Source: Flavobacterium aquiphilum
GTDB lineage: Bacteria; Bacteroidota; Bacteroidia; Flavobacteriales; Flavobacteriaceae
Assembly (NCBI RefSeq): GCF_027111335.1
Contig: NZ_CP114288.1
Location: 4,092,001 to 4,156,000 of the forward strand
Length of the DNA stretch: 64,000 nt
Reading direction: 5' to 3'
The notes beneath the pieces are model-generated. The model made no database searches, had not been told where the DNA came from, and saw only the letters and a list, made by a program, of their open reading frames with translations. The translations under genes were made by a program, and so were the position numbers. Numbering within the stretch: position 1 is the stretch's first letter; each line of letters begins with the position of its first letter. Below are positions 26,923 through 35,379 of this stretch, piece after piece.

Positions 26923-28626
26923 ATGAGCATTTCTCTTTCTAATAATAAAATAGCAATCAGTACTATGGAAAGAATTTTGGATAACTTATTGCAGCTTTCC
27001 ACTGAAAATGAAGTGGCAGAATTTAAAGAAGCTAAAAACCAGTTTGATAAGGATAAACTAGGGCAGTACTTTTCGGCATTAGCCAATGAAGCTAATTTGA
27101 ATGGACAAAACGAGGCTTATCTGGTTATGGGGGTGAAGAATGACAAAAGTATTGTAGGTACCTCTATAAACGACACTCAAATTAATGATTATAAAGCAGA
27201 AATAATTAGGCATACTTCCCCTCGAATTAATTTTTCCAATGTTGCTGCCGTATTGAAACAGGGTAAAAAGGTATTGGTCTTTGCTATTCCCGCTGCTCCA
27301 AAAGGACAGCCTGTTTCCTGGAAAGGTCATTATTATGGAAGAGATGGAGAAAGTCTGGGTGCGCTAAACCAATATGAATTTGACAAGATCAAGTCGCAAA
27401 TTGTAAGTCAGGATTGGAGTGCTCAAATTATAAAATCAGCAAGCATAGATGATTTGTCTAAAGAAGCTATTCAATTTGCCCGAGTACAGTATAAAGAAAA
27501 GCATCCTAAACTAAAAGAAGAAATAGACGCCTGGAGTGACGAAACTTTCTTGGACAAAGCAAAAGTAACCTCTAAAGGCAAAATAACGAATACTGCTATT
27601 CTTTTATTGGGCAAACCTGAATCAGAATACCTAATAAATCCTGCAACTGCTCGCATTACCTGGATTTTAAAAGACAAGGACAATATTGAAAAGGATTATG
27701 CACATTTCTACAACCCATTAATTACAGCGGTTGAGCAAGTAAGTTTAAAAATCAGAAATCTAAAATACCGGTATATTAAGTCCGGCACCTTGTTTCCTGA
27801 TGAAGTAGATCAATATGACCCTTATATCATTCGTGAAGCTTTACATAACTGTATTGCGCATCAGGATTACACTTTAGGGGGAAAAATAATTGTAGTTGAA
27901 AATGAAGATGGATGGCTTACTTTTACCAACTCGGGAAAATTCATCCCAAATAGTGTTGAAGAAGTAGTAACCAGCGATTCGCCTGAGCCTAAATACAGAA
28001 ATACTTTTTTGGTTGGAGCGATGGTCAATCTTAATATGATTGATACCATTGGCAGCGGAATCAAACGAATGTACAATATTCAAAGGAAAAAGTATTTTCC
28101 GTTGCCGGAATATGATTTGTCAAATAACAAGGTCAAAGTGACTATCGTGGGTAAAGTAATTGATGTAAACTATGCCCGAAAAATAGCCGAAATGCCTAAT
28201 CTTTCACTAGATGAAATTATATTATTGGACAAAGTGGCAAAACTAAAAATTTTGTCAGACGACGAAATAAAATCGTTGAAGTCTAAGCATCTTATCGAAG
28301 GTAGGAAACCTAATTTTCATATTTCATCAGACGTTGCTGAAATTGTAGGGGAAAAAGCTTCTTATATAAAACAAAGAGGTTTTAAGGATGATCACTACAA
28401 AAAAATGATTATTGATTATATTCAAACTTATAATCAAGCCTCAAAAGGAGAAATAGATGAGCTTATTTTAGACATACTTCCTTCGGTATTAGATAAAAAA
28501 CAGAAAGACAACAAAATCAAAAATATTATTTATTCATTGTCTAAAAAAGAGCATATTATTGAAAACAAAGGAACTAATCGAAATCCAAAATGGATTTTGA
28601 GTTTGTCTAAAAAGGAAGATGAGTAA
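26923..28626 (+). CDS. Schlafen AlbA_2 domain protein with divergent ATPase domain
   Basis: A 567-residue protein, second gene of the candidate defence locus. The N-terminal AlbA_2 (Schlafen-type) domain spans about residues 15-150, with the family motif NEVAEFKEAKNQF and the glycine-rich GHYYGRDGES. A divergent GHKL-type ATPase domain (HATPase_c_4/AAA_4) lies at about 260-400, marked by REALHNCIAHQDY, FTNSGKFIP and GSGIKRMYNIQRK. The C-terminal 150 residues look like winged-helix modules ending in GTNRNPKWIL. Such proteins are often called RecG-related or transcriptional regulators. An alternative start is the ATG at 26965. It may act as a sensor or regulator; this is inference. Confidence 0.82.
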   Translation: MSISLSNNKIAISTMERILDNLLQLSTENEVAEFKEAKNQFDKDKLGQYFSALANEANLNGQNEAYLVMGVKNDKSIVGTSINDTQINDYKAEIIRHTSPRINFSNVAAVLKQGKKVLVFAIPAAPKGQPVSWKGHYYGRDGESLGALNQYEFDKIKSQIVSQDWSAQIIKSASIDDLSKEAIQFARVQYKEKHPKLKEEIDAWSDETFLDKAKVTSKGKITNTAILLLGKPESEYLINPATARITWILKDKDNIEKDYAHFYNPLITAVEQVSLKIRNLKYRYIKSGTLFPDEVDQYDPYIIREALHNCIAHQDYTLGGKIIVVENEDGWLTFTNSGKFIPNSVEEVVTSDSPEPKYRNTFLVGAMVNLNMIDTIGSGIKRMYNIQRKKYFPLPEYDLSNNKVKVTIVGKVIDVNYARKIAEMPNLSLDEIILLDKVAKLKILSDDEIKSLKSKHLIEGRKPNFHISSDVAEIVGEKASYIKQRGFKDDHYKKMIIDYIQTYNQASKGEIDELILDILPSVLDKKQKDNKIKNIIYSLSKKEHIIENKGTNRNPKWILSLSKKEDE

Positions 28627-28630
28627 TATT

Positions 28631-28700
28631 TTTAGACATACTTTTAGACATACTTTTAGACATACTTTAGATAAACTTTAGATAAACTTTAGATATATAG
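28631..28700 (+). repeat. Short direct-repeat array between the AlbA_2 and helicase genes
   Basis: Six head-to-tail units of 10-12 bases: AGACATACTTTT twice, AGACATACTTT, AGATAAACTTT twice, then AGATATATAG. The array starts 8 bases after the stop of the AlbA_2 gene and is the only long untranslated gap (161 bases) inside the four-gene block. It could bind a controller protein; no function is proven. Confidence 0.8.
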
Positions 28701-28787
28701 TTACTGATAATCCCTTATAAAATAAGAGAATGTTGAATATCTAAAAAGGAATAAAAAATATTTTTAGATAAATTTATTGACACAAAA

Positions 28788-30785
28788 ATGGAAGATACTA
28801 CAGCCAACAATTATATAAAACCCATCAATTTGGTTAATGTTACCTATGGACAAACAGGTAAAAGTAAATCTACCAATGAATTGGGGATGCGTGAAATGCA
28901 AGCAAAAGCCTATGACTCACGTACAGCAAAATATTTATTGTTAAAAGCACCGCCTGCATCGGGAAAATCAAGAGCCTTGATGTTTCTTGCACTAGATAAA
29001 CTAATTAATCAAGGATTAAAAAAAGCTATTGTGGCCGTGCCTGAACGTTCTATTGGGAATTCTTTTGCCCCGACCGAATTAAAAAAATACGGTTTTTATG
29101 CTGATTGGGAACTGCACCAAAAATACAATTTGTGTTCCCCAGGAAGTGATAAAGCCAAAGTAAAAGCTTTCGCTGAGTTCCTAAAATCCGATTCAAAAAT
29201 AGTAATCTGTACCCATGCTACTTTGCGTTTTGCTTTTGAAGGTTTACAGGAATCCGATTTCAACAATTGTTTGCTTGCTATTGATGAATTTCATCACGTA
29301 TCAGCCGATGGCGATAATATTCTGGGAAATGTGATGCGAAAAATAATGGAAAAATCTTCTGCCCATATCGTAGCAATGACCGGGTCTTATTTCCGTGGAG
29401 ATAGTGTTCCGGTTCTCTTGCCGGAGGATGAAGAAAAATTCATCAAAGTTACTTATAACTATTATGATCAGCTTAACGGTTACGAATATTTAAAATCATT
29501 AGGAATAGGTTATCATTTTTATCAAGGTCGTTACTACAAAGTTCAACCCGAACGCAATATGTCTGCTTTAGAAGAAATATTAGACGAGGGCTTGAAAACA
29601 ATTATTCATATCCCTAGTGTCAATTCAGCTGAGTCTTCCGGTGATAAATTTGAAGAAGTAAATCATGTTATAGACTGTATAGGAGAATTAGAATATCAAG
29701 ATACAGAAACTGGGGTTTTGTTTGTAAAAAGTAAACGTTCAGGACGCATTTTGAAAATTGCAGATTTAGTTAATGATAATCAAAAAGAAAGAGATAAAAT
29801 TGTAGCTTACTTACGCGGGGTAAAAACTCCTGACGATATTGATATGATTATTGCTTTAGGGATGGCAAAGGAAGGTTTTGACTGGCCTTTTTGCCAACAT
29901 GCCTTAACCATTGGATATAGAGGGTCATTAACAGAAATTATTCAGATTATTGGACGTGCAACACGCGACAGCAATAATAAGTCACATGCCCAATTTACGA
30001 ATCTAATTGCTCAACCTGATGCGGTAGATGATGATGTGCGTTTGGCAGTAAACAATATGCTCAAGGCCATAACAGCTTCTTTGTTGATGGAACAAGTATT
30101 GGCTCCAAATTTCAAGTTTAAATCAATGGATGATTTTGAGAATGAAGGAGAAGATGGTGATTCAAACGAAAATACCATAAAAATAAGAGGTTTTAAAAAA
30201 CCAACTTCACAAAGAGCAAAAGACATCATTGAAAGTGATTTAAATGACTTAAAAGCACGTATTCTTCAGGATGACACTATGCTGAAAGCGTTGCCGGGAA
30301 ATCTGGAACCTGAAATAATTAACACTGTGCTAATTCCAAAAATAATCCGTGAAATTTATCCTGATTTGGCTGAAGACGATGTCGAGGCAATACGACAGTA
30401 TGTAGTAGTCGATTCTGTTATTAAAAACAGCGAGGTAGAGGAACATGGTACCAAAAAATTCATCCGTATGGCTGGAAGCTTTGTGAATATTGACGATATT
30501 CATATCGATTTAATAGATACTGTAAATCCGTTCCAAAAAGCGTTTGAAATTTTATCCAAAAATGTTACAACCTCCATCTTGAAATCAATTCAAGACACCA
30601 TCAATATAACCAAAATTGAAATGACCGAAGAAGAAGCGATCGCTTCTTGGGAAGCAATTAAACGTTGGAAAACAAATACAGGAAAAGCACCGGACATTAA
30701 TTCTTATGACTCAAAAGAGCAACGATTAGCTCAAGCTTTATTAATTTTGCAGGAAGCAAAGCGTAGAAAAAATCAAAATGGCTAA
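28788..30785 (+). CDS. SF2 DEAD/DEAH-type helicase of the candidate defence locus
   Basis: A 665-residue superfamily 2 helicase. Walker A is KAPPASGKSRAL near residues 55-65, motif II is D166-EFH, motif III is MTGSYF, and motif VI is EIIQIIGRATRDS. The order matches restriction-type and phage-defence helicases (Type III Res or ResIII-like). The C-terminal 270 residues after IRGFKKPTSQ have no domain I recognise and end in a helical segment (EEAIASWEAIKRWKTNTGK) like Helicase-associated modules. Its stop overlaps the start of the nuclease gene by 8 bases, so the two proteins are probably translationally coupled and act together. Confidence 0.87.
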   Translation: MEDTTANNYIKPINLVNVTYGQTGKSKSTNELGMREMQAKAYDSRTAKYLLLKAPPASGKSRALMFLALDKLINQGLKKAIVAVPERSIGNSFAPTELKKYGFYADWELHQKYNLCSPGSDKAKVKAFAEFLKSDSKIVICTHATLRFAFEGLQESDFNNCLLAIDEFHHVSADGDNILGNVMRKIMEKSSAHIVAMTGSYFRGDSVPVLLPEDEEKFIKVTYNYYDQLNGYEYLKSLGIGYHFYQGRYYKVQPERNMSALEEILDEGLKTIIHIPSVNSAESSGDKFEEVNHVIDCIGELEYQDTETGVLFVKSKRSGRILKIADLVNDNQKERDKIVAYLRGVKTPDDIDMIIALGMAKEGFDWPFCQHALTIGYRGSLTEIIQIIGRATRDSNNKSHAQFTNLIAQPDAVDDDVRLAVNNMLKAITASLLMEQVLAPNFKFKSMDDFENEGEDGDSNENTIKIRGFKKPTSQRAKDIIESDLNDLKARILQDDTMLKALPGNLEPEIINTVLIPKIIREIYPDLAEDDVEAIRQYVVVDSVIKNSEVEEHGTKKFIRMAGSFVNIDDIHIDLIDTVNPFQKAFEILSKNVTTSILKSIQDTINITKIEMTEEEAIASWEAIKRWKTNTGKAPDINSYDSKEQRLAQALLILQEAKRRKNQNG

Positions 30786-31977
30786 GAGTTTAGACGATAT
30801 TTTTAATGATGATGATTTTGGTTTATTAGAATCAAAAGAAAAACAACACTTTGTCCGAACAGACGAAGATCGTTTAATCGATTCTTTTGAAGAAATTAAT
30901 ATGTTTTTTGAAAAGAATAAAAGAGAGCCTTCCACGTCTTCTATGTCTGAATATTCGTTGTGTTCCCGACTTAAAGAATTTAGAAATAATGAGCAAAAGA
31001 AAGCTATCCTAAAAGCTTTTGATCGATTTAATTTATTGGGTGCTTTTGAACTAAAAATGGGATCCATCGATGATATTTTAAATGATGATACTTTTGGCTT
31101 ATTAGAAGATGAAGGAGATACTTCAATTTTTGAATTTAAATACACCCCAAAAGGACCTAGCAGAGCTAACGCCGATTATATTGCACAACGAAAGTCGATG
31201 AATGAAAGGGAATTTAAAAAATATGAACTCATGTTTCAACAGGTTCACAAAGATTTAAAAGAAGGCAAACGAAAACTTCTTGATTTTACTAATGCAGAAG
31301 ATAATTTGATTGAAGGGAATTTTTATTTAGTAGATGGAATACTGGCTTATCTTGAAGTTTCTAATGCTGAGAAGATTTTAAAAGAAAATAAATCCGGTGA
31401 TAGGATACGCTTAGAAGGACGAACGGTTACCGTATTTGAAAATGGAACTGTTTCCAACATGTTATTTAGATCTTTGGGTAAAGCCATTCAAAAAAACGGA
31501 AAAATTATCACCAATAGAAATGAAGATATGTATAACCAATTACAGCAAAATTTTGGTGCTGTTGGCGAAGAGGATATACAAAGTGGCTGGATTTATGTTT
31601 TGAAATCGAAATCAGAAAACCCAGAAATAAAAAAAATAGAGCATCTTTATAAAATTGGATTTTCTAAAAATCCTATAAAAGAGCGTATAAAAAATGCTTC
31701 AAATGAAGCTACCTATTTATTTGCAGATGTAGAAATTGTTGCTTCTTACAACTGTTATAGTTTAAATGTTCAGGCTTTTGAAAGTCTTTTGCATCGTTTT
31801 TTTGCTGAGGTTTGTTTGAATATTGATTTATATCATAAATCTGGAAATAGATTTATACCCAGAGAATGGTTTAAGGTTCCTTTAATAGTTATTGACGAAG
31901 TGATTGAGTTGATACTAAATCAAAATATCGTTAACTATAAATATGATTTTAGAAAGGCTAAGATTATCTTAAAATAA
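30778..31977 (+). CDS. GIY-YIG (T5orf172-like) nuclease with internal acidic repeats
   Basis: A 399-residue protein, last gene of the candidate defence locus. Residues of about 270-390 form a GIY-YIG domain of the T5orf172 (DUF4357-like Bro-N-associated) type: GWIYVLKSKS, then LYKIGFSKNPIKERI, and a later HRFF and FIPREWFKV. These correspond to GIY, YIG, the catalytic Arg region and the C-terminal Glu-containing strand. The N-terminal region carries two similar acidic units, SLDDIFNDDDFGLLES near residue 4 and SIDDILNDDTFGLLED near 98, separated by a helical spacer. It overlaps the helicase gene by 8 bases. I infer it supplies the DNA-cutting activity missing from the methyltransferase. Confidence 0.82.
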   Translation: MAKSLDDIFNDDDFGLLESKEKQHFVRTDEDRLIDSFEEINMFFEKNKREPSTSSMSEYSLCSRLKEFRNNEQKKAILKAFDRFNLLGAFELKMGSIDDILNDDTFGLLEDEGDTSIFEFKYTPKGPSRANADYIAQRKSMNEREFKKYELMFQQVHKDLKEGKRKLLDFTNAEDNLIEGNFYLVDGILAYLEVSNAEKILKENKSGDRIRLEGRTVTVFENGTVSNMLFRSLGKAIQKNGKIITNRNEDMYNQLQQNFGAVGEEDIQSGWIYVLKSKSENPEIKKIEHLYKIGFSKNPIKERIKNASNEATYLFADVEIVASYNCYSLNVQAFESLLHRFFAEVCLNIDLYHKSGNRFIPREWFKVPLIVIDEVIELILNQNIVNYKYDFRKAKIILK

Positions 31978-32023
31978 TAATCTTAGCCTTAAGAGGATAT
32001 TATCTGTAAAATTATCTTAATCC

Positions 32024-32434
32024 TTAAACCAAAGTAGCTTCGGAAGTAATTTTGGTGTTGAATAATTTTGAAATCGGGCAATTATTTTCGGCTTTCGTAA
32101 CCAATTCTTGGAATACTTCATTTGTAATACTACTTATTTTAGCATTAACCGTCAAATGAGAACCGATAATGGTTCCTTCAACCAAGTTAATCTCACATTT
32201 TGTTTCAATGTTATCAATTACTGCTGCGGTCTCACCAATAAAAGCGGTAAGCTGCATGGTAAAACATCCCGCATGAGCCGCCGCGACAAGTTCTTCCGGA
32301 TTGGTTCCAACTCCCTCGGCAAATCGGGATTTGAATGAATATTGAGTATTTACCAAAGTTGTACTTTGCGTAGTTAATTTACCGGCTCCTTCCATCAAGG
32401 AACCATTCCAAACTGCAGTTGCATTTCTTTTCAT
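32024..32434 (-). CDS. OsmC/Ohr family peroxiredoxin
   Basis: A 136-residue thiol peroxidase for organic hydroperoxides. The two conserved cysteines are C57 in AAHAGCFTM and C119 in ENNCPISK, and the start MKRNATAVWNGSLMEGAG is that of the OsmC subgroup rather than Ohr. It is transcribed towards the nuclease gene and ends 46 bases from it. A TAnnTTTG box on the minus strand lies 27 bases before the start. The gene marks the return to ordinary chromosomal genes after the candidate defence locus. Confidence 0.9.
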   Translation of the reverse strand: MKRNATAVWNGSLMEGAGKLTTQSTTLVNTQYSFKSRFAEGVGTNPEELVAAAHAGCFTMQLTAFIGETAAVIDNIETKCEINLVEGTIIGSHLTVNAKISSITNEVFQELVTKAENNCPISKLFNTKITSEATLV

Positions 32435-32460
32435 ATCGTTTTAGTATTTATTGGTTTACT

Positions 32461-32468
32461 CAAATTTA
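32461..32468 (-). promoter_or_regulatory. TAnnTTTG -7 box of osmC (minus strand)
   Basis: CAAATTTA on the plus strand reads TAAATTTG on the minus strand, 27 bases upstream of the osmC start codon. Confidence 0.55.
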
Positions 32469-32634
32469 GGTTTTTTACTAAAAAAAAGATTTTGGCAACT
32501 GATTTATTTAACTAAAAATTAATAATGACAAACGACAAAGAATAAGGTCTCATTTTTTTGTAACTTGTATGTCAATTATTTAACATATTAGCATTCTTTT
32601 GAATTAACACAGTCCAAGTTAAAACCCAATCGAT

Positions 32635-33699
32635 ATGACTCCTACTCCATCTGATTTTTACAGAAAAACTTCGACTCTCGAAATTTTTCAATATTTGTTT
32701 ATTGCATTGGTGATTTTATATTTTGGAAGATCACTGTTCATTCCGTTAAGTTTTGCGTTACTGATTAGTTTTTTACTTTATCCCGTTTGCAGATGGCTAG
32801 AACAAAAAGGAATGAACAAAAGCATTGCGATTGGACTTTCTTTAGTAAGTGTCCTATTTATATTTATAGCGATTTTATACTTACTTTTTGCCCAAATAAT
32901 AGAGTTTTCGAATGAATGGGAAAGCTTGGAAGTGAAATTTGAAGAAACCTTAAATCAGTGGAGTGCCTTTTTAACGAATCAGTTTGGAATAAATGAAGAA
33001 AAGCAACTGAATTATATTAAAAATGTTTTGACCAACTCAGGGTCTCAAGTTTTCTCACTGCTTAAAAACACGGTATATTCTTTCTCTGAATCACTGTTCT
33101 ACCTTTTAATAATTCCTATTTTTTCTGCACTCATCTTATTTTACCGTCAATTATTGGTTCAGGCGCTCTACCACATTTTTCCTTTGGACAAAAAAGAAAT
33201 GATTCACGAAATTATCTTAGAAACCATTCAAGAATATTACAAATTTATAAAAGGGATGTTGGCTGTTTACTTGATAGTAGGAATTTTGAATAGCATTGGG
33301 CTTGCGATTATTGGTGTTCCCTATCCGTTTCTTTTTGGGTTCACCGCTTCCATACTTACATTCATACCCTACATTGGTATCATGGTTTCTTCATTATTAC
33401 CAATCACGGTAGCATGGATCACATTTAATTCTATTTGGTATCCCATTGGAGTCATTGCCGTCTTTTCGTTGGTACAAGTATTGGAAGCTTATATCATATT
33501 TCCATATGCAGTTGGAAGCCGCTTAAAAATTAATACGCTGGCAATTTTGATAATGGTTATTGCCGGTGGGATATTATGGGGAGCGGCAGGAATGATTCTA
33601 TTTATACCTTTTATAAGCATTTTGAAACTTTTGGCAAACCGAACCGAAAGCCTTAAACCCTTATCTTTATTACTTAGTGATGGAAAGTCAAAAAAATAA
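32635..33699 (+). CDS. AI-2E family (PerM/YdiK-like) transporter
   Basis: A 354-residue inner-membrane protein with about eight transmembrane helices in the usual 3+5 split around a soluble loop (residues of about 90-150). Family features include PLSFALLISFLLYP near the start, GVPYPFLFGFTASILTFIPYIG in the middle, and the C-terminal ILWGAAGMILFIPFIS. Members export autoinducer-2 precursors, ions or other solutes; the name does not prove AI-2 transport. The next gene starts 34 bases later and may be cotranscribed. Confidence 0.87.
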   Translation: MTPTPSDFYRKTSTLEIFQYLFIALVILYFGRSLFIPLSFALLISFLLYPVCRWLEQKGMNKSIAIGLSLVSVLFIFIAILYLLFAQIIEFSNEWESLEVKFEETLNQWSAFLTNQFGINEEKQLNYIKNVLTNSGSQVFSLLKNTVYSFSESLFYLLIIPIFSALILFYRQLLVQALYHIFPLDKKEMIHEIILETIQEYYKFIKGMLAVYLIVGILNSIGLAIIGVPYPFLFGFTASILTFIPYIGIMVSSLLPITVAWITFNSIWYPIGVIAVFSLVQVLEAYIIFPYAVGSRLKINTLAILIMVIAGGILWGAAGMILFIPFISILKLLANRTESLKPLSLLLSDGKSKK

Positions 33700-33733
33700 T
33701 AATTACTTTTAAATTAAATTTCAAAACCAATTA

Positions 33734-34453
33734 ATGAAGAAAAAAATAAAAATATTGAGATTGATTTGGATCACATTTGGCCTCTGCTTTTTTCTCTGGA
33801 TAGTTTTTTCGTATCAAACCAAAGGAGTTGATGAAGCGGTTCTTGAAAGCAATTCTGTTATTCAAGTAGAAAATACAAGCGATATTATCTCTTTTACTCC
33901 TAAAAAAGGTTTCCAAAAAGTTTTTATTTTTTTCCCTGGCGCTATGGTAGCTGCTGATGCCTACGCTCCTCTTTGCCTTAAAATAGCCGAAAACGGCTAT
34001 AAAAGCATTATCATAAAAATGCCTTGGCGACTTCCTTCATACGGCTATAACAAACCAAAAGAAATGAACCTCTTCGAGGATAATACCAAAGAATATATTT
34101 TGGCAGGACATTCCAAAGGCGGAATGATGGCAGCTAAATTTGTTTATGAAAACCCAAAATTGATCGACAAATTGATTTTACTGGGCACAACACATCCGAG
34201 GGATTTTGACCTTTCCAAATCGGCGATTCCAATTATGAAAATATATGGTTCCAATGATGGTGTTGCCGACACAAAAGCAATTAACCAAAATAGACCCAAA
34301 TTGCCACCTAGCACCAAATATGTTTTAATTAAAGGCGGAAACCATTCGCAATTTGGTTATTATGGCTCACAACTGGGAGACAATGAAGCAAGCATCAGCA
34401 GGGAAGAACAGCAAAAAATAATTTTGAATTCGATTTTGACGTTTATTAAATAG
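33734..34453 (+). CDS. Membrane-anchored alpha/beta hydrolase
   Basis: A 239-residue hydrolase with one N-terminal membrane anchor (about 5-25) and a periplasmic alpha/beta-hydrolase domain. The nucleophile elbow is AGHSKGGMMAA with S127, and the catalytic His is H204 in KGGNHSQFG. The acid residue is probably in IYGSNDGVAD near residue 175. It resembles the alpha/beta hydrolase_5-like family. Substrate unknown. It follows the AI-2E transporter gene closely. Confidence 0.8.
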   Translation: MKKKIKILRLIWITFGLCFFLWIVFSYQTKGVDEAVLESNSVIQVENTSDIISFTPKKGFQKVFIFFPGAMVAADAYAPLCLKIAENGYKSIIIKMPWRLPSYGYNKPKEMNLFEDNTKEYILAGHSKGGMMAAKFVYENPKLIDKLILLGTTHPRDFDLSKSAIPIMKIYGSNDGVADTKAINQNRPKLPPSTKYVLIKGGNHSQFGYYGSQLGDNEASISREEQQKIILNSILTFIK

Positions 34454-34487
34454 CAGAACTTCATTATTTCTAGTATTCCCCTGCCCC

Positions 34488-34655
34488 TGATTGCAGCGAA
34501 AAGCCCGCAGGTATGGAAACATTATAACACTTGCCCGAAAAGAGCGACTCCTCTCCCCCAGCCCCTCTCCAAAAGAGAGGGGTAGCCAAAAGCTCCTTTT
34601 CGCGTTTAGTGTTATTGTTTCCATAACGAGGACTTGTAGCGGAAAGCGGGATAAG
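34488..34655 (+). repeat. Dispersed hairpin repeat, copy C, with nested inverted repeats
   Basis: The outer ends read GCCCCTGATTGCAGCGAAAA and TTGTAGCGGAAAGCGGGA, which match the ends of copies A and B with changes. Inside is a second pair of arms, TATGGAAACA (about 34512) and TGTTTCCATA (about 34616), and inside that CCCCTCTC/GAGAGGGG (34562-34583). The core is much longer than in copies A and B. It fills most of the 361-base gap between the hydrolase and lipoprotein genes; the rest shows no gene. Confidence 0.72.
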
Positions 34656-34814
34656 GCTCTAAAAATGAACAAAATAAGACAGATTTTTAAAGTTAATTTT
34701 CTTAACTTTATGTCTTTCAGAAATATACACTGTCAAAATTGAATAAAATCTGTGTCCCAACAAATTTGTCAGTCATCAAAAACTATCCACAGAATCAAAT
34801 AAATTTTATTTGCT

Positions 34815-35279
34815 ATGAAAAAAGTAATCATATTATGCTGCCTATTGGCATTGATGGGCTGCAAAACAAAAAATGTGCATTTAAAACCAACTGAAAAAGT
34901 AATTCCTCCTGATGAAATGAGCAAAGTCGAAGAGACACAGGAAAAAAAAGCTTACGGAATTGGAAAAAGGATTTTGATGACCTGCAACAATTCTAAATTC
35001 ACACCTTTTACGACTAAAGAGGCCACCGACAAAGTTATTGCCAATTCAACAATTGAAAACATCAATAAAATTTGTGCTAAGTACAATCTGAAATACGGCC
35101 TTTTTAAAGATCTCCAATTTGTGGAAATGATTCATGACAAGGCTGAAAACACAAATGTGTACCGATTTAAAGCTTTATTTGAATATGAAAAAGCAAACAA
35201 AGAGCTTAGGGTAACCATGAACTCTGAAAATAAGGCTTCGGCAATTTCGACCAAAGACTGGAAAGATGAGTTTGAATGA
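34815..35279 (+). CDS. Small lipoprotein of unknown function
   Basis: A 154-residue predicted lipoprotein. Residues 1-16 form a signal peptide with the lipobox ALMGC, so the mature protein would begin at the Cys near residue 16. The remainder is hydrophilic, with no domain I recognise; it contains one central helical segment (TKEATDKVIANSTIENINKICAKY) and a beta-rich end. It precedes rlmD by 100 bases. No function can be given. Confidence 0.65.
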   Translation: MKKVIILCCLLALMGCKTKNVHLKPTEKVIPPDEMSKVEETQEKKAYGIGKRILMTCNNSKFTPFTTKEATDKVIANSTIENINKICAKYNLKYGLFKDLQFVEMIHDKAENTNVYRFKALFEYEKANKELRVTMNSENKASAISTKDWKDEFE

Positions 35280-35367
35280 AATTTTCACAATTTGTAATCT
35301 TGTAAACTGAGACTAAAAACCCAAAACCATTTTATCAAAAAAAATTAGAATTAAATTCTAAAAGCCT

Positions 35368-35375
35368 TACTTTTG
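35368..35375 (+). promoter_or_regulatory. TAnnTTTG -7 box just before rlmD
   Basis: TACTTTTG ends only 4 bases before the ATG at 35380. Transcription should then begin about at the start codon, giving a leaderless or nearly leaderless mRNA. Confidence 0.55.
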
Positions 35376-35379
35376 CGCT

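Noticed and set aside
28631..28700. CRISPR array
   Set aside because: Units are 10-12 bases, head to tail without spacers, and no cas gene is present.
24197..31977. BREX, DISARM or classical Type I/III restriction system
   Set aside because: PglZ, BrxC, DrmA, DrmB, HsdS and Mod/Res partners are all missing. Only the helicase and methyltransferase classes are shared.
23649..32434. Integrative element or prophage carrying the defence genes
   Set aside because: No integrase, tRNA attachment site, phage structural gene or flanking direct repeat is visible around the block.
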